From: Prosthecobacter debontii
GTDB taxonomy: Bacteria > Verrucomicrobiota > Verrucomicrobiia > Verrucomicrobiales > Verrucomicrobiaceae
Direction of reading: 5' to 3'
Assembly (NCBI RefSeq): GCF_900167535.1
Contig: NZ_FUYE01000008.1
Location: forward strand, 186,001 to 250,000
DNA length: 64,000 nucleotides
Part shown: positions 27,038-36,269 of the stretch, piece after piece
Position numbering within the stretch: position 1 is the stretch's first letter
Layout of the letters: every line of letters starts with the position of its first letter
The notes under the pieces: generated by a model
The model's input: only the letters and a program-made list of their open reading frames with translations
What the model was told of the DNA's origin: nothing
The model's database searches: none
Translations under genes and position numbers: made by a program

Positions 27038-28249
27038 TCATCCCCTCTTCTCGTCTTGCTCCTCCAACAACTGCGTGCAATACCACAGCATGCGCGGCAG
27101 GTGAAACGGGCCTTTGAACATGTTGCCCTTCGCTTGCTGGGAGACACGACCGTCGCGGTGCAGATAGCCATACCACTCGCCGTATTCGGGATCGGGGAAG
27201 TGTTTGAAACTCCAGTCATGCACCTGACGATGCATCTCCGCATATTTGGCGTCGCCAGTCACCTCATGGGCCAGCAGCGTGGCGATGATGGTTTCGTTGT
27301 GATTCCACCAGAATTTCATGTCATGCCAATATTCCTGCACCGGTTTGTCATCCACATCACGATAGTAAAACAGGCCGCCCATCTCCTGATCCCAGCCACG
27401 TTTCCACATGCAATCCAGCATGCGTAACCCGAGCTGAATGTAGCCCTTCTCCCCTCGAAGCCGACCTTCATGGAGAATGAACCAGGCGCACTCGATGGCA
27501 TGCCCGGGATTGAGCAACCGCCCTTCCAGATGATCCAGCAAGCGTCCATCCGGCGCGACGGTTTCCATCACCACCTCCAGGTCGGGTTTAAAGAACAAGC
27601 GCTGGATATCCAGGATGAAGAGATCGATCCACTCCGTGGCCGTGCGTCCCCCCACCTCGAAGTGATCCAGATTGGCACGCAGTTCCTGAGCCGTCACGAT
27701 GCCGATCATCAAGGCTCCGATCCCCACCATGGGCCGAGTGGTGGAGTCCACCTTGGGCGTCATGAATCCTGGCTCAAACGAATGCCTCAGATAAAAGGCA
27801 AAGTCGCGCCGGGCGGCATCCGCATAGCGCTCATCCCCCGAGGCCTTGGCATAGGAGGCATTGGCAATGGCGGAGAAGGCCTCGCTATACACATAGCGGC
27901 GCATGCGCAGGGGCTTGCCCTCACGTGTCACCGTGAAGAAGAGCTTACCATCCGTGGCATAGCCATGCTTCTCCAGAAAGGCGAGACACGATCCTGCGGC
28001 ATCAAAGAAGGCCCGATCCGGAGCCAGCGTGTTAAACAGGGTGGCAAACATCCAGCCCGCACGTCCCTGGAACCAAATGCTCTTGTCCGTATCCAAAAGG
28101 CTGCCATCCCGATCCAGCGCCGTCATGATGCCATCATGCTCTGCATCCATGCCGTGCTTCAGCCAAAACGGCATCACATCATGGAGCAGTGTATCTCGAT
28201 AAAAGGCCGCCAGTTGACGGCGACCTTCCGCATGGGTCAGAGGATTCAT
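27038..28249 (-). CDS. N-acylglucosamine 2-epimerase (AGE) family protein
   Basis: A 403-aa cytoplasmic alpha/alpha-barrel enzyme of the AGE/cellobiose 2-epimerase family, which epimerises or isomerises sugars at C2. Family features include FWLKHGMDAEHDGIMTALDR near the N-terminus, GRAGWMFATLFN, RYVYSEAFSAIANASYAKA, NPGHAIECAWFILHEG and KFWWNHNETIIATLLAHE, carrying the conserved His residues. The length is standard. No sialic-acid or other sugar genes flank it, so the sugar is not determined. Confidence 0.88.
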   Translation of the reverse strand: MNPLTHAEGRRQLAAFYRDTLLHDVMPFWLKHGMDAEHDGIMTALDRDGSLLDTDKSIWFQGRAGWMFATLFNTLAPDRAFFDAAGSCLAFLEKHGYATDGKLFFTVTREGKPLRMRRYVYSEAFSAIANASYAKASGDERYADAARRDFAFYLRHSFEPGFMTPKVDSTTRPMVGIGALMIGIVTAQELRANLDHFEVGGRTATEWIDLFILDIQRLFFKPDLEVVMETVAPDGRLLDHLEGRLLNPGHAIECAWFILHEGRLRGEKGYIQLGLRMLDCMWKRGWDQEMGGLFYYRDVDDKPVQEYWHDMKFWWNHNETIIATLLAHEVTGDAKYAEMHRQVHDWSFKHFPDPEYGEWYGYLHRDGRVSQQAKGNMFKGPFHLPRMLWYCTQLLEEQDEKRG

Positions 28250-28406
28250 GATGAAAAAGTCGGGGTGGCCAAGGAATGCCGAGTGACGTTAATGGAAACA
28301 CCTTTCCAGAGCCACCGGCATCCACCTGTTTGAAGAGAGAACATCTTCCACAGAACGCACTGGCAAGGTGGGCTGGACTGCTCTTTGATAAACCCTCTCC
28401 CTTTTC

Positions 28407-29420
28407 ATGCCCACCCTTCCCTATTCCAACGCCCTTGTCATCGGAGCCGGTAGCTGGGGCACTGCCCTGGCCGCAGTGCTGGCCGAGCGCGGCCTGCAGG
28501 TTCAATTCTGGGGTCGCGATCCGGTGCTGATGGAGGAGATCCAGACCACCCGCCGAAACACGCGCTATCTGCCCGGCCTCGTGCTGGCCGATTCCATCCA
28601 GGCGATCTCGGATCTGGAGGCTCTGCGTCCTGCCGATCTGGTGATGTTTGTGGTGCCTTCCAAGGCCGTTCGTGAAACCGCAGCGATCATGGTCGCGCAT
28701 CCCGCGCTCCAGCAGACTCAGGTGGTCATTTCCTGTGCCAAAGGCGTGGAACTGGAAACCGGCAAACGTCTCACGCAGATCCTCGCCGAGTCCTTTACCC
28801 ACACACCTCTGGCCGTGCTCACGGGTCCAAATCATGCCGAAGAGGTTTCCCAACGCATGGCCACCGCCGCCGTTGTGGCCTGTGACCAGGAAAACATCGC
28901 CCGCGATGTGCAGACCTGCTTCACCCTGCCCTGGTTCCGCAGTTACACCAGCGACGACGTCACAGGAGTGGAATGGGCCGGAGCCATGAAGAACCCCTAC
29001 GCCATCGCCGCAGGCATCGCCCTGGGGCTGAAGCTGGGGGACAACGCCATCGCCGCCCTCGTCACCCGTGCCCTAGCCGAGATGGTGCGCATGGGCAGCG
29101 CGATGGGGGGCCGCCCCGAGTCCTTCATGGGCCTCGGCGGTGTCGGCGATCTCATGGCCACCTGCTACTCCCAGCATAGCCGCAACCATCGCGTGGGGCG
29201 ACTCCTCGGCGAAGGCATGCCGCTCCAGGAAATCATGTCCAGCACGCGCATGGTGGCCGAAGGCGTGCCCAACACCGCCAGCCTCCACCAAGCCGCCCGC
29301 GCTAAAGGCGTCCGCACCCCCCTGCTGGATGAAATCTACGCCATGCTCTACGAAGCCAAACCCGCCCGTGAAGCCATGCGCACCCTACTCTCCCGCGATC
29401 CCCGGGCGGAGACGGAGTAG
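28407..29420 (+). CDS. gpsA: Glycerol-3-phosphate dehydrogenase [NAD(P)+]
   Basis: A 337-aa cytosolic enzyme that reduces dihydroxyacetone phosphate to sn-glycerol-3-phosphate for phospholipid synthesis. The NAD(P) loop VIGAGSWGTALAAVLAERG is at 11-29, VLTGPNHAEEV and the catalytic-Lys block GAMKNPYAIAAGIALGL are present, and the C-terminal helix carries GRPESFMGLGGVGDLMATC. The length and order fit GpsA fully. It is transcribed divergently from the epimerase gene. Confidence 0.96.
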   Translation: MPTLPYSNALVIGAGSWGTALAAVLAERGLQVQFWGRDPVLMEEIQTTRRNTRYLPGLVLADSIQAISDLEALRPADLVMFVVPSKAVRETAAIMVAHPALQQTQVVISCAKGVELETGKRLTQILAESFTHTPLAVLTGPNHAEEVSQRMATAAVVACDQENIARDVQTCFTLPWFRSYTSDDVTGVEWAGAMKNPYAIAAGIALGLKLGDNAIAALVTRALAEMVRMGSAMGGRPESFMGLGGVGDLMATCYSQHSRNHRVGRLLGEGMPLQEIMSSTRMVAEGVPNTASLHQAARAKGVRTPLLDEIYAMLYEAKPAREAMRTLLSRDPRAETE

Positions 29421-29546
29421 GCGTGTTTTTTTGAAAAGCAGCCAACGCACTAAGAGCCGGGTTATTCGGCAACGAAGTCGCTGAGCGAAAGGGAGTCCCC
29501 AGCCGGACAAACCCAGCCTACGTTCCCCAGAGCATCCTGCCGTCAA

Positions 29547-29775
29547 TGAGGCCAGGATGGCCTCACACCATGATCTCCCCCTATCGAGAGACAGCGCAGG
29601 CCGAGCGACCGGAGCGCGAGTATGGCGGAGCCTACTCACCTCACTTTCCCAGGATAGGGAAGACCGAGAAAGCTGAGCTGGTCTTGGCTATCGCATGGGC
29701 CTTGGCCGTGCGGCATCGCAGGCAGGACAAATGGCGAGTAGCCTTCGCTTCGCTCAGCATACACGCGCTCCGGTC
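29547..29775. repeat. Intergenic fold-back element
   Basis: There is no gene at 29421-29862. A perfect hairpin TGAGGCCA-GGA-TGGCCTCA lies at 29547-29565. A longer imperfect fold-back pairs GACCGGAGCGCG..TATG (29607-29624) with CATA..CGCGCTCCGGTC (29758-29775), about 130 bp apart, with further pairing inside (CCTACTC and GAGTAGC). It could be a decayed small mobile element or a structured RNA. Confidence 0.5.
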
Positions 29776-29862
29776 GGGCGACTTCGCGAGCCATGGGAAT
29801 GGATCGAGAGCCGGAGAACTCTTGGCCACACACCTTGTTAGTCCACCATCACGCCTGAGGAG

Positions 29863-30126
29863 TTGCTCACCCGTCGAATCCAAGACCTGGAGTCGCGGAT
29901 GGCATGGCGTCGCACCCGTTTGTCAGGCCCACGTTGCCTTGAGTGCGGTTCGACCTATATTGTGCAACTTGTGCAGTCAGAGACCCGAAGCGGTAACGAT
30001 AAGTGGACCCTGCGAGAGCACCCAGAGTGCGGCGGTGTCGTCACGGTCCTTGCCCAGGCGGTGTTGGCATTGGATCGACGCTGGTTGCGTTACACCCCGG
30101 AAGGTGTGAAGAGACAAGCGCCATGA
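29863..30126 (+). CDS. Small zinc-ribbon-like protein
   Basis: An 87-aa protein with CLECGS near residue 25 and HPECGG near 54, a spacing compatible with a small zinc ribbon but not conclusive. The stop TGA overlaps the ATG of the following membrane-protein gene (ATGA). This coupling is the best evidence that both are real genes, as neither has a recognised family. Confidence 0.55.
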   Translation: MLTRRIQDLESRMAWRRTRLSGPRCLECGSTYIVQLVQSETRSGNDKWTLREHPECGGVVTVLAQAVLALDRRWLRYTPEGVKRQAP

Positions 30127-30473
30127 GACTTCTCGGAATCGTATTGTTAATCGTCGGGTTTCTTTGGATCGCGTGGGATGTTGCGAGTGGCTTTGTCATG
30201 GACTCCTATTTGACGTGGGTTTGGCAGTCACAACACCTGCCTCCCGGCGACACGCTTACCCGGAATCAGGCTTCGGGCGCAATGCGCGAGTTGAGTCTCG
30301 CGCTCAAGGACCGACACAGGGTTGTTCTGATTCCTGCATGGCTCATGCTTGCGGGCGGACTCATCGCCGCATGGAGTCGGAGAAGTCAGAAACCTGAGAG
30401 TTTCAGACAACCTATGTTTGGAAACCCGTCTGCTGGTCCCGCCGATTCCCTGCCTCGTAGCGGCATCACGTGA
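30123..30473 (+). CDS. Small two-TM membrane protein
   Basis: A 116-aa protein with an N-terminal TM helix (LLGIVLLIVGFLWIAWDVAS) and a second one (VVLIPAWLMLAGGLIAAW) separated by a polar loop, then a short polar tail. It starts at ATG 30123 inside the stop codon of the zinc-ribbon gene. The frame extends upstream to 30003, but that part overlaps the zinc-ribbon gene out of frame. No function can be assigned. Confidence 0.6.
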   Translation: MRLLGIVLLIVGFLWIAWDVASGFVMDSYLTWVWQSQHLPPGDTLTRNQASGAMRELSLALKDRHRVVLIPAWLMLAGGLIAAWSRRSQKPESFRQPMFGNPSAGPADSLPRSGIT

Positions 30474-30581
30474 ATAAGCCGTGGCTCTGAACCGGGGTTG
30501 CTAGCGTCCACGGGCCGTTGCTGGACGAAATAGAGATGATGCTTTAGCAAGGCCATCGAATCCTCACACATCTGACCTCCC

Positions 30582-31688
30582 ATGAAGATCGGCGTCCCCA
30601 AGGAAATCAAGGAACAGGAAAACCGAGTCTCGGTCACCCCTTCGGCCGCTTATCAGCTCATCAAGCGTGGGCATGAGGTCCTGGTGGAGACACAGGCAGG
30701 CGCGGGATCAGGGTTTCCAGATGCGGATTACGAGGCGGTGGGAGCCACACTGATCCATGATCATGCAGCGGTCTTTGAGCAGGCGGGGATGATTGTGAAG
30801 GTGAAGGAACCTCTGCCGACTGAATACTCTCTGCTGAGGCGGGGACAGCTTCTCTTCACCTACTTGCACCTTGCGGCCAATCGCACGCTGACGGAGGCCT
30901 TGCTCGACTCGGGCGTGACGGCGCTGGCTTATGAAACGATCGAGGTGAATCACCGTCTGCCCCTGCTGGAGCCGATGAGCGAGATCGCGGGGCGCATGTC
31001 GGTGCTGGTGGGAGGGTATTTTCTGGCCAAACATGCGGGTGGGAGTGGCACGCTCTTGGGCGGTGTGCCGGGGGTCTTGCCGGGGCGCGTCGTGGTGCTG
31101 GGCGGTGGAGTGGCGGGCATCAATGCGGCGCGCATGGCCACAGGACTGGGCGCAGATGTGACTATCCTTGAGGTGGATGTGGAACGCATGCGCTTCCTCG
31201 ACATCACCATTCATACCGCGCACACGCTCTACTCGAATGAAAGCCACCTCATGGAGTTGCTACCGAACGTGGATCTGCTGATCGGTGCAGTGCTGGTGCC
31301 AGGGGCACGTGCGCCGAAACTCATTAGCCGTGAGATGCTGCGTCGCATGCGCCCTGGCAGTATGCTGGTGGACATTGCCGTGGATCAGGGTGGCTGTGCG
31401 GAAACGACACGCCCGACCACGCATCATGATCCGGTGTATATTGAGGAAGGGGTGACGCATTACTGTGTGGCGAATATGCCCGGGGCCTATGCCCGCACGG
31501 CGACTCAGGCGCTCATCAATGTCACGCATCGCTACATCGAATTGCTCGCTGATCATGGGCTGCAAGAAGCCTGTCAAAAACAACGGGCCTTGATCGGTGG
31601 CATCAATGTGATGAATGGTCAGCTTCATAACGAAGCTGTGGCCAAGGCGCATCAAATGAACTTTGTTCCGCTGACGGACGAATTGTAA
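30582..31688 (+). CDS. ald: Alanine dehydrogenase
   Basis: A 368-aa NAD-dependent enzyme that interconverts L-alanine and pyruvate plus ammonia. It starts with the canonical MKIGVPKEIKEQENRVSVTP, carries the substrate-site block YLHLAANRTLTEALL, and the Rossmann loop VVVLGGGVAGINAARMATGL near 167-186. The end (DHGLQEACQKQRALIGGIN) is also family-typical. It is separated from the next gene by 73 bp. Confidence 0.96.
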   Translation: MKIGVPKEIKEQENRVSVTPSAAYQLIKRGHEVLVETQAGAGSGFPDADYEAVGATLIHDHAAVFEQAGMIVKVKEPLPTEYSLLRRGQLLFTYLHLAANRTLTEALLDSGVTALAYETIEVNHRLPLLEPMSEIAGRMSVLVGGYFLAKHAGGSGTLLGGVPGVLPGRVVVLGGGVAGINAARMATGLGADVTILEVDVERMRFLDITIHTAHTLYSNESHLMELLPNVDLLIGAVLVPGARAPKLISREMLRRMRPGSMLVDIAVDQGGCAETTRPTTHHDPVYIEEGVTHYCVANMPGAYARTATQALINVTHRYIELLADHGLQEACQKQRALIGGINVMNGQLHNEAVAKAHQMNFVPLTDEL

Positions 31689-31761
31689 TTCTCGTTGGGC
31701 ATGGGTTGGGACTTGCTCCTCACTCAACCTGAGTGTCCTGAATTCTGGCACGTTCGCTCGC

Positions 31762-32145
31762 ATGCTTTGGCTGATCCGTTACCTCCAAAATCTTTCCGCC
31801 GGTCGCATCATTCTTTGGTGTTATGCCATCTGGTATGGGGTCAATGTGATCCACCATTTCGATCCTCGTCCACGCATTTGGTTAACCTCGCTGGGGCTCA
31901 GCGGCATCATCGGTCTGGCACTGATCATCAGCACACGCCCCAGCCACGGCCCCCGACCGCCGATGGACCCGTGGGTAATGTTTCGACTCTTCTTAATGCC
32001 TTTCTGCGTGAGCAGCTTTGCCGCCTTGGTCAAAGACAAGAACTACCTCCTGATCTTCCCACCCACATGGCAGGAAAACACCATCGGCTTCACGGTGATC
32101 GCCGTCTTTCTGGCAGTCGTGGGTTTGGTCAAACGAAGCGGCTAA
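31762..32145 (+). CDS. Small polytopic membrane protein
   Basis: A 127-aa protein with about four hydrophobic segments (LSAGRIILWCYAIWYGVNVI, LGLSGIIGLALIIS, MFRLFLMPFCVSSFAALV, TIGFTVIAVFLAVVGLV). The C-terminus is short and basic (KRSG). I recognise no family. It follows ald on the same strand and converges on the halogenase-like gene with 3 bp between. Confidence 0.65.
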   Translation: MLWLIRYLQNLSAGRIILWCYAIWYGVNVIHHFDPRPRIWLTSLGLSGIIGLALIISTRPSHGPRPPMDPWVMFRLFLMPFCVSSFAALVKDKNYLLIFPPTWQENTIGFTVIAVFLAVVGLVKRSG

Positions 32146-32148
32146 CGG

Positions 32149-33405
32149 TCACGCCGCCAAGGGCACCCCATAAGGCAGTTCATCCGGCAAATCGGCAAAT
32201 TCACGGATGCGATTCCACAGGGTGGTGTAGTCCTTGTTCAGATCCCCCGAAAGACAATCCGTGATCTCAGCCCCGGCCTCAGGATACTTCATCACCACAT
32301 CCTTGAAGGAGAAGTTGGGATCGTAAAACGCATACACCAGCTTGCGCATGTTTTCCACGCCTTCACGGATCTGATCACTGTATCCCGAAAATCGCTCGGG
32401 AGACAAGTCATTGGCCTTCAGAGCCTCATGCACGGCATCAGCCGCAAGCACACCGCTTTTCAAAGCCAACATCACACCGCTACTGAAAACGGGGTCGAGG
32501 AAGGCAAAAGCATCGCCTACCAACAAGAGCCCGGGTGAAGCGCAGTAGCGGGAGTGACGAGAATACTCACTCGTCAGCCAATACTCTCCGGTGCACTCGC
32601 CTGCCGAGAGGTGTTCAGCGATCCACTTGTTCTCGGAGATCTCACGCTCGAACATGGCTTTCGGGTCACGCACGCCATCACGAGTCAGGTATTTGCCCTC
32701 GGCCACCACGCCCACGCTCACCATGTCGTTGTGTTGGGGAATGTGCCAGAACCAGCCCCGCTCAGGAATGAACGCAATTGTCGTCGCCCCTTCATCCAGA
32801 TCCTTGGCGCGCTTGGACCCTTTGTAGTAGGTCCAGACCGCGATCTTGTTGAGGTAGGGATCTCCCACACGCCATCCTTCTCGATTCGAGGCAAAGGCTT
32901 CTTTACCCGAGGCATCAATGACCATGCTGCTATACAGGGACTCCAGACTGCCGTCCTTATTCTTCACCTCGACACCGATGACATGACCGCTGTCGTTTTT
33001 GAGCAACCGAGTCACGGTGGTCTCTTCACGCACTTCGGCCCCACGCTCGCGGGCATTGTTCAGGAGCATTTCATCAAACTCCGAGCGCAGCACCTGCCAG
33101 GTCTGAGCTACCGTCTCCTTATCGTAACGCGTGTAGAAATAAAAGGGCTGGGAGCGCCGTCCGTCCGGCTGCACAAAGCTGACGCTATACTTCTTCATGA
33201 AGTGGCTCTTCTTCATCTTCGGGATCATGCCCAGCCGCTCCAACGGACCGAAGGTGAAAGGGATCAGCGACTCGCCCACATGGTAACGAGGAAACTTCTC
33301 GCGCTCAATCACCAGGACCCGATGGCCATGCTCGGCCAAAATGGTGGCAGTGCTGGCACCGGCAGGACCACCACCGATGATGAGGACGTCATAAGGACTG
33401 TTCAT
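32149..33405 (-). CDS. FAD-dependent oxidoreductase of the flavin-dependent halogenase group
   Basis: A 418-aa flavoprotein. The N-terminal Rossmann fold has VLIIGGGPAGASTATILAE, followed by FPRYHVGESLIP, the hallmark of the halogenase/geranylgeranyl reductase branch. The Trp motif WxWxIP of flavin-dependent halogenases is present as GWFWHIP. The second FAD motif GLLLVGDAFAFLDPVFSSG is intact. Start ATG 33405 begins at the Rossmann strand. Homologues with the Trp motif are not always halogenases, so the activity is uncertain. It precedes an ABC importer set on the same strand. Confidence 0.8.
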   Translation of the reverse strand: MNSPYDVLIIGGGPAGASTATILAEHGHRVLVIEREKFPRYHVGESLIPFTFGPLERLGMIPKMKKSHFMKKYSVSFVQPDGRRSQPFYFYTRYDKETVAQTWQVLRSEFDEMLLNNARERGAEVREETTVTRLLKNDSGHVIGVEVKNKDGSLESLYSSMVIDASGKEAFASNREGWRVGDPYLNKIAVWTYYKGSKRAKDLDEGATTIAFIPERGWFWHIPQHNDMVSVGVVAEGKYLTRDGVRDPKAMFEREISENKWIAEHLSAGECTGEYWLTSEYSRHSRYCASPGLLLVGDAFAFLDPVFSSGVMLALKSGVLAADAVHEALKANDLSPERFSGYSDQIREGVENMRKLVYAFYDPNFSFKDVVMKYPEAGAEITDCLSGDLNKDYTTLWNRIREFADLPDELPYGVPLAA

Positions 33406-33497
33406 GTCTTGGAAATTCGTAACGAGAGAAGCTCTCGGAATCATTTACGTTTTGCAATAACGCTTCCATGATCGAATTCACGCATGAGAGTGATGCC

Positions 33498-34283
33498 CTA
33501 TTGCGATAAGCCCCCGCCGTGTACATCCATTCCCATGATGTCAAAGATTCGGTCACGCGTGGAAAGGTAACCTGGAGCGTCCAAATCCCGAGGCCGAGCC
33601 AACTCCACGGTCACCGTCTCAGCCACAGTCGCCGGTCTGCGGCTCATGACCACGACTCGATCCGCCAACTGTACCGCCTCCTCGATATCATGCGTGACAA
33701 AAAGGATCGTCTTCTTCTCCGCCTGCCAGATGCGGATCAGATCCGCACGCATCTTTAGACGTGTGAGGAAATCCAGAGCGCCAAACGGCTCATCCATGTA
33801 AAGAACGTCCGCATCTGCGGCTAAGGCGCGGGCAATCTCCACCCGCTGACGCATCCCGCCGGAAAGCTCGCGCGGATAAGATTTTTCAAACCCCTTCAAG
33901 CCCACCATTTCGATGTAGTGCGACACGCGTTCCTCACGTTCCTTCTGTGGACGTGACATCAAACCAAACCCCACATTTTCCTCCACCGTCAGCCATGGGA
34001 AAACACCGTTTTCCTGGAAAACGAAAATGCGTTTGGGGCTAGGGCCATTCACGGGGGAACCGTCCACACGCACCTGTCCCCGGCTTTCTTTGATGAATCC
34101 CCCGATGATGTTCAGCAGCGTGGATTTCCCACAGCCCGATGGGCCCACAATGCAGACGAATTCGCCTTCATGGATATCCAAATTCACATGCTCCAGCACA
34201 TGAATGGTTTCACTGGCTTTGCCTGGGAATGACTTCCAGCAATCCCGGACTTGAATGAGAGGTTTGAGATCAGCGTTGTCCAT
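33498..34283 (-). CDS. ABC importer ATPase (SsuB/TauB/NrtD-like)
   Basis: A 261-aa ATP-binding subunit. Walker A is VGPSGCGKSTLLNIIGG, the signature is RELSGGMRQRVEIARAL, Walker B is DVLYMDEPFGALD, and the H-loop is ILFVTHDIEEAVQLADR. It is of the nitrate/sulfonate/taurine importer class. Start ATG 34283 overlaps the end of the permease gene by 14 bp, so the three ABC genes form one operon (binding protein, permease, ATPase). The substrate is inferred only from family. Confidence 0.92.
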   Translation of the reverse strand: MDNADLKPLIQVRDCWKSFPGKASETIHVLEHVNLDIHEGEFVCIVGPSGCGKSTLLNIIGGFIKESRGQVRVDGSPVNGPSPKRIFVFQENGVFPWLTVEENVGFGLMSRPQKEREERVSHYIEMVGLKGFEKSYPRELSGGMRQRVEIARALAADADVLYMDEPFGALDFLTRLKMRADLIRIWQAEKKTILFVTHDIEEAVQLADRVVVMSRRPATVAETVTVELARPRDLDAPGYLSTRDRIFDIMGMDVHGGGLSQ

Positions 34284-35037
34284 AGCCCCAGCGAACTTCA
34301 TCAAATTTTTCGAGTTGGCGCACGAGTAGATCCAGAACCAGACCGATCAGGCCAATCATCACCATGCCTGCCACCACCAAGTCGTAACGTTTGCCCGCAT
34401 TGCGAGCATCGATGATCAAATACCCCAGGCCGCTATTCACCGCGATCATCTCAGCTGCCACCACGACTAGCCAAGCGATGCCCAATGCGATCCGAATCCC
34501 TGTGATGATCTGGGGCAGCGCGGCCGGAAGAATCACCCGACGAAAGAGCTGTGTGCCCTGCACGCCAAAGTTCCGTGCGGCACGTAGATAGACCAACTGC
34601 ATATTCTGCACTGCCGCCATGGCCGATACCGTGATGGGGAAGACACTGGCCAGGAAAATCAAAAACACCGGAGCGGTGTCATCAATGCCAAACCACAAAA
34701 TCGCTACCGGGATCCAAGCGATGGGTGAAATGGGCCGCAGGATCTGAATCATCGGATTCAGGGCCTCATAGGCCATCTTAAACCATCCCAAAGCCAACCC
34801 CAGCGGCACTCCAACGATCACAGCCAGAGAAAAACCCCAGCTCACGCGGAAGAGAGAAGCCACGATGTATTTAGCTAAAAGGCCTTTATCAAAAAGCTCG
34901 CGGATACCTTTCACGACATCCACGGGCGTGGGGAAAAGATCGCTACCCGAAAGACGCACCAAGACGTGCCAGATCACGAGAAAGAACGCGGCCGTCAGGA
35001 GGGGTAACAGAATGCCTCGTAGAGAAGAGTTTTTCAT
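34270..35037 (-). CDS. ABC importer permease (SsuC/TauC-like)
   Basis: A 255-aa inner-membrane permease with six hydrophobic segments and the EAA-type loop (RAARNFGVQGTQLFRRVILP) that docks the ATPase. It also has the family motif LRPISPIAWIPVAILWFG. It is encoded between the binding protein and ATPase genes, with close spacing to both. The set is typical for sulfonate, taurine or nitrate uptake, but the substrate is open. Confidence 0.92.
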   Translation of the reverse strand: MKNSSLRGILLPLLTAAFFLVIWHVLVRLSGSDLFPTPVDVVKGIRELFDKGLLAKYIVASLFRVSWGFSLAVIVGVPLGLALGWFKMAYEALNPMIQILRPISPIAWIPVAILWFGIDDTAPVFLIFLASVFPITVSAMAAVQNMQLVYLRAARNFGVQGTQLFRRVILPAALPQIITGIRIALGIAWLVVVAAEMIAVNSGLGYLIIDARNAGKRYDLVVAGMVMIGLIGLVLDLLVRQLEKFDEVRWGYGQR

Positions 35038-35067
35038 GTCATCGAATCAATCGTTTCCTAGAGCCCT

Positions 35068-36126
35068 TCACTTCGCTTCCGTCTTACCAGTGCCTTCAAA
35101 CACATAAGGTTTCACCAGAGACTCATCCGGGACAAAAGAGGTATCGGTGTAGTCTTCAAAGCGTGCACTGCCATTCACAATGCCAGCGTCTTTTCCCAAC
35201 TCCTCGATCTCCTCAAAGTCCTTCTTCCTCAGCGCCAGATTCGTGTATTTCACCCGATCCGGTGGCTTGCTTAGCACGAAGGTCAGCAGGCGGGGATGCT
35301 GGTTGTAGTAATTCTTTGCCACAAACTGTGCCGCGTCCATCCGATGCTCCATCGTCTCATCCAGCCACTTGCCGCTACTGGCAATACCATCGACCAGTTT
35401 CTGCACCGCCGGACGATCGTTTTTGATCATATCCTCATGCACAGCCAGCACGCAGGAGATGAAATTCGGCCACACATCCTTGGTCAGCCAAAGCACACGA
35501 CCATAACCATCCAACTCCGTCTGCGCCATGAAAGGCTCACCGCTGGAGATGGCATCGACCGCCTTGGAATACAGTGCCGCAGGCATATCTGGAGGCGGCA
35601 TCTCAACCAGTTGGATATCATTCACCGTCATGCCAGCCTGTTTCAATGCGCGGAAGATCAATAGCCTCTGGTTCGAGTAACGATTCGGCACTGCCACTTT
35701 CTTCCCACGTAGATCTTCCATCCGATAAATCTTCGAGTCCTTGTGGACCATCACCGCGCTACCATCCCGATGGCCGAGATAGACGATTTTGATCGGCACA
35801 CCCTGCTCACGAAGCGCAATCGCCATCGGCGCAAGAATGAAAGTCGCTGGCGTATAACCGGATAGATACGCCTCCTTCAATTCCGGCCAGCCGCTGAAGC
35901 GCACCGGCTCAAAGATCCCATCCCCCGTCGTCTCCTTATTGATGAAATCCGTCACCGGGCAGGTGAGATGGCAGGTCACGGGCAAGAAACCGATCTTATA
36001 CTTCTCACCCTTCGCTGACCCTTCAGCTTTAGGGACAAACCAGTTCAAATTCAGCTTCCCGTGCAAACCGGTGATCAGCACCAGCCACAGCACGGAAAAG
36101 ATCACGGTGGTGCCAAGGAGTTTCAT
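35068..36126 (-). CDS. ABC importer substrate-binding protein (NMT1/SsuA-like)
   Basis: A 352-aa periplasmic binding protein. After a hydrophobic N-terminus (MKLLGTTVIFSVLWLVLITG) come the NMT1/SsuA-type motifs KIGFLPVTCHLTCPVTDFI, KVAVPNRYSNQRLLIFRALK and VEMPPPDMPAALYSKAVDA. CHLTCP near the start resembles thiol-rich NrtA-like nitrate/bicarbonate binders, so these are also possible ligands. Start ATG 36126 is preferred over 36138. It is the first gene of the ABC operon. Confidence 0.88.
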   Translation of the reverse strand: MKLLGTTVIFSVLWLVLITGLHGKLNLNWFVPKAEGSAKGEKYKIGFLPVTCHLTCPVTDFINKETTGDGIFEPVRFSGWPELKEAYLSGYTPATFILAPMAIALREQGVPIKIVYLGHRDGSAVMVHKDSKIYRMEDLRGKKVAVPNRYSNQRLLIFRALKQAGMTVNDIQLVEMPPPDMPAALYSKAVDAISSGEPFMAQTELDGYGRVLWLTKDVWPNFISCVLAVHEDMIKNDRPAVQKLVDGIASSGKWLDETMEHRMDAAQFVAKNYYNQHPRLLTFVLSKPPDRVKYTNLALRKKDFEEIEELGKDAGIVNGSARFEDYTDTSFVPDESLVKPYVFEGTGKTEAK

Positions 36127-36269
36127 GGCGCATGACATCCGCCATCTCCGCTACAAATAAAATCCCCATCCAGCATCGCTATGATGCCGAAACGTTATCA
36201 ATCCCAATCATCTGGCAGAATCCCGTCCCTAATATCGTTGTCACCCATCCCGCAATCCCCTGTCCCACC

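Noticed and set aside
29820-30480. Zinc-ribbon/membrane gene pair as another integron cassette
   Set aside because: GTTAGTC upstream resembles a core, but no paired arm or second core could be found.
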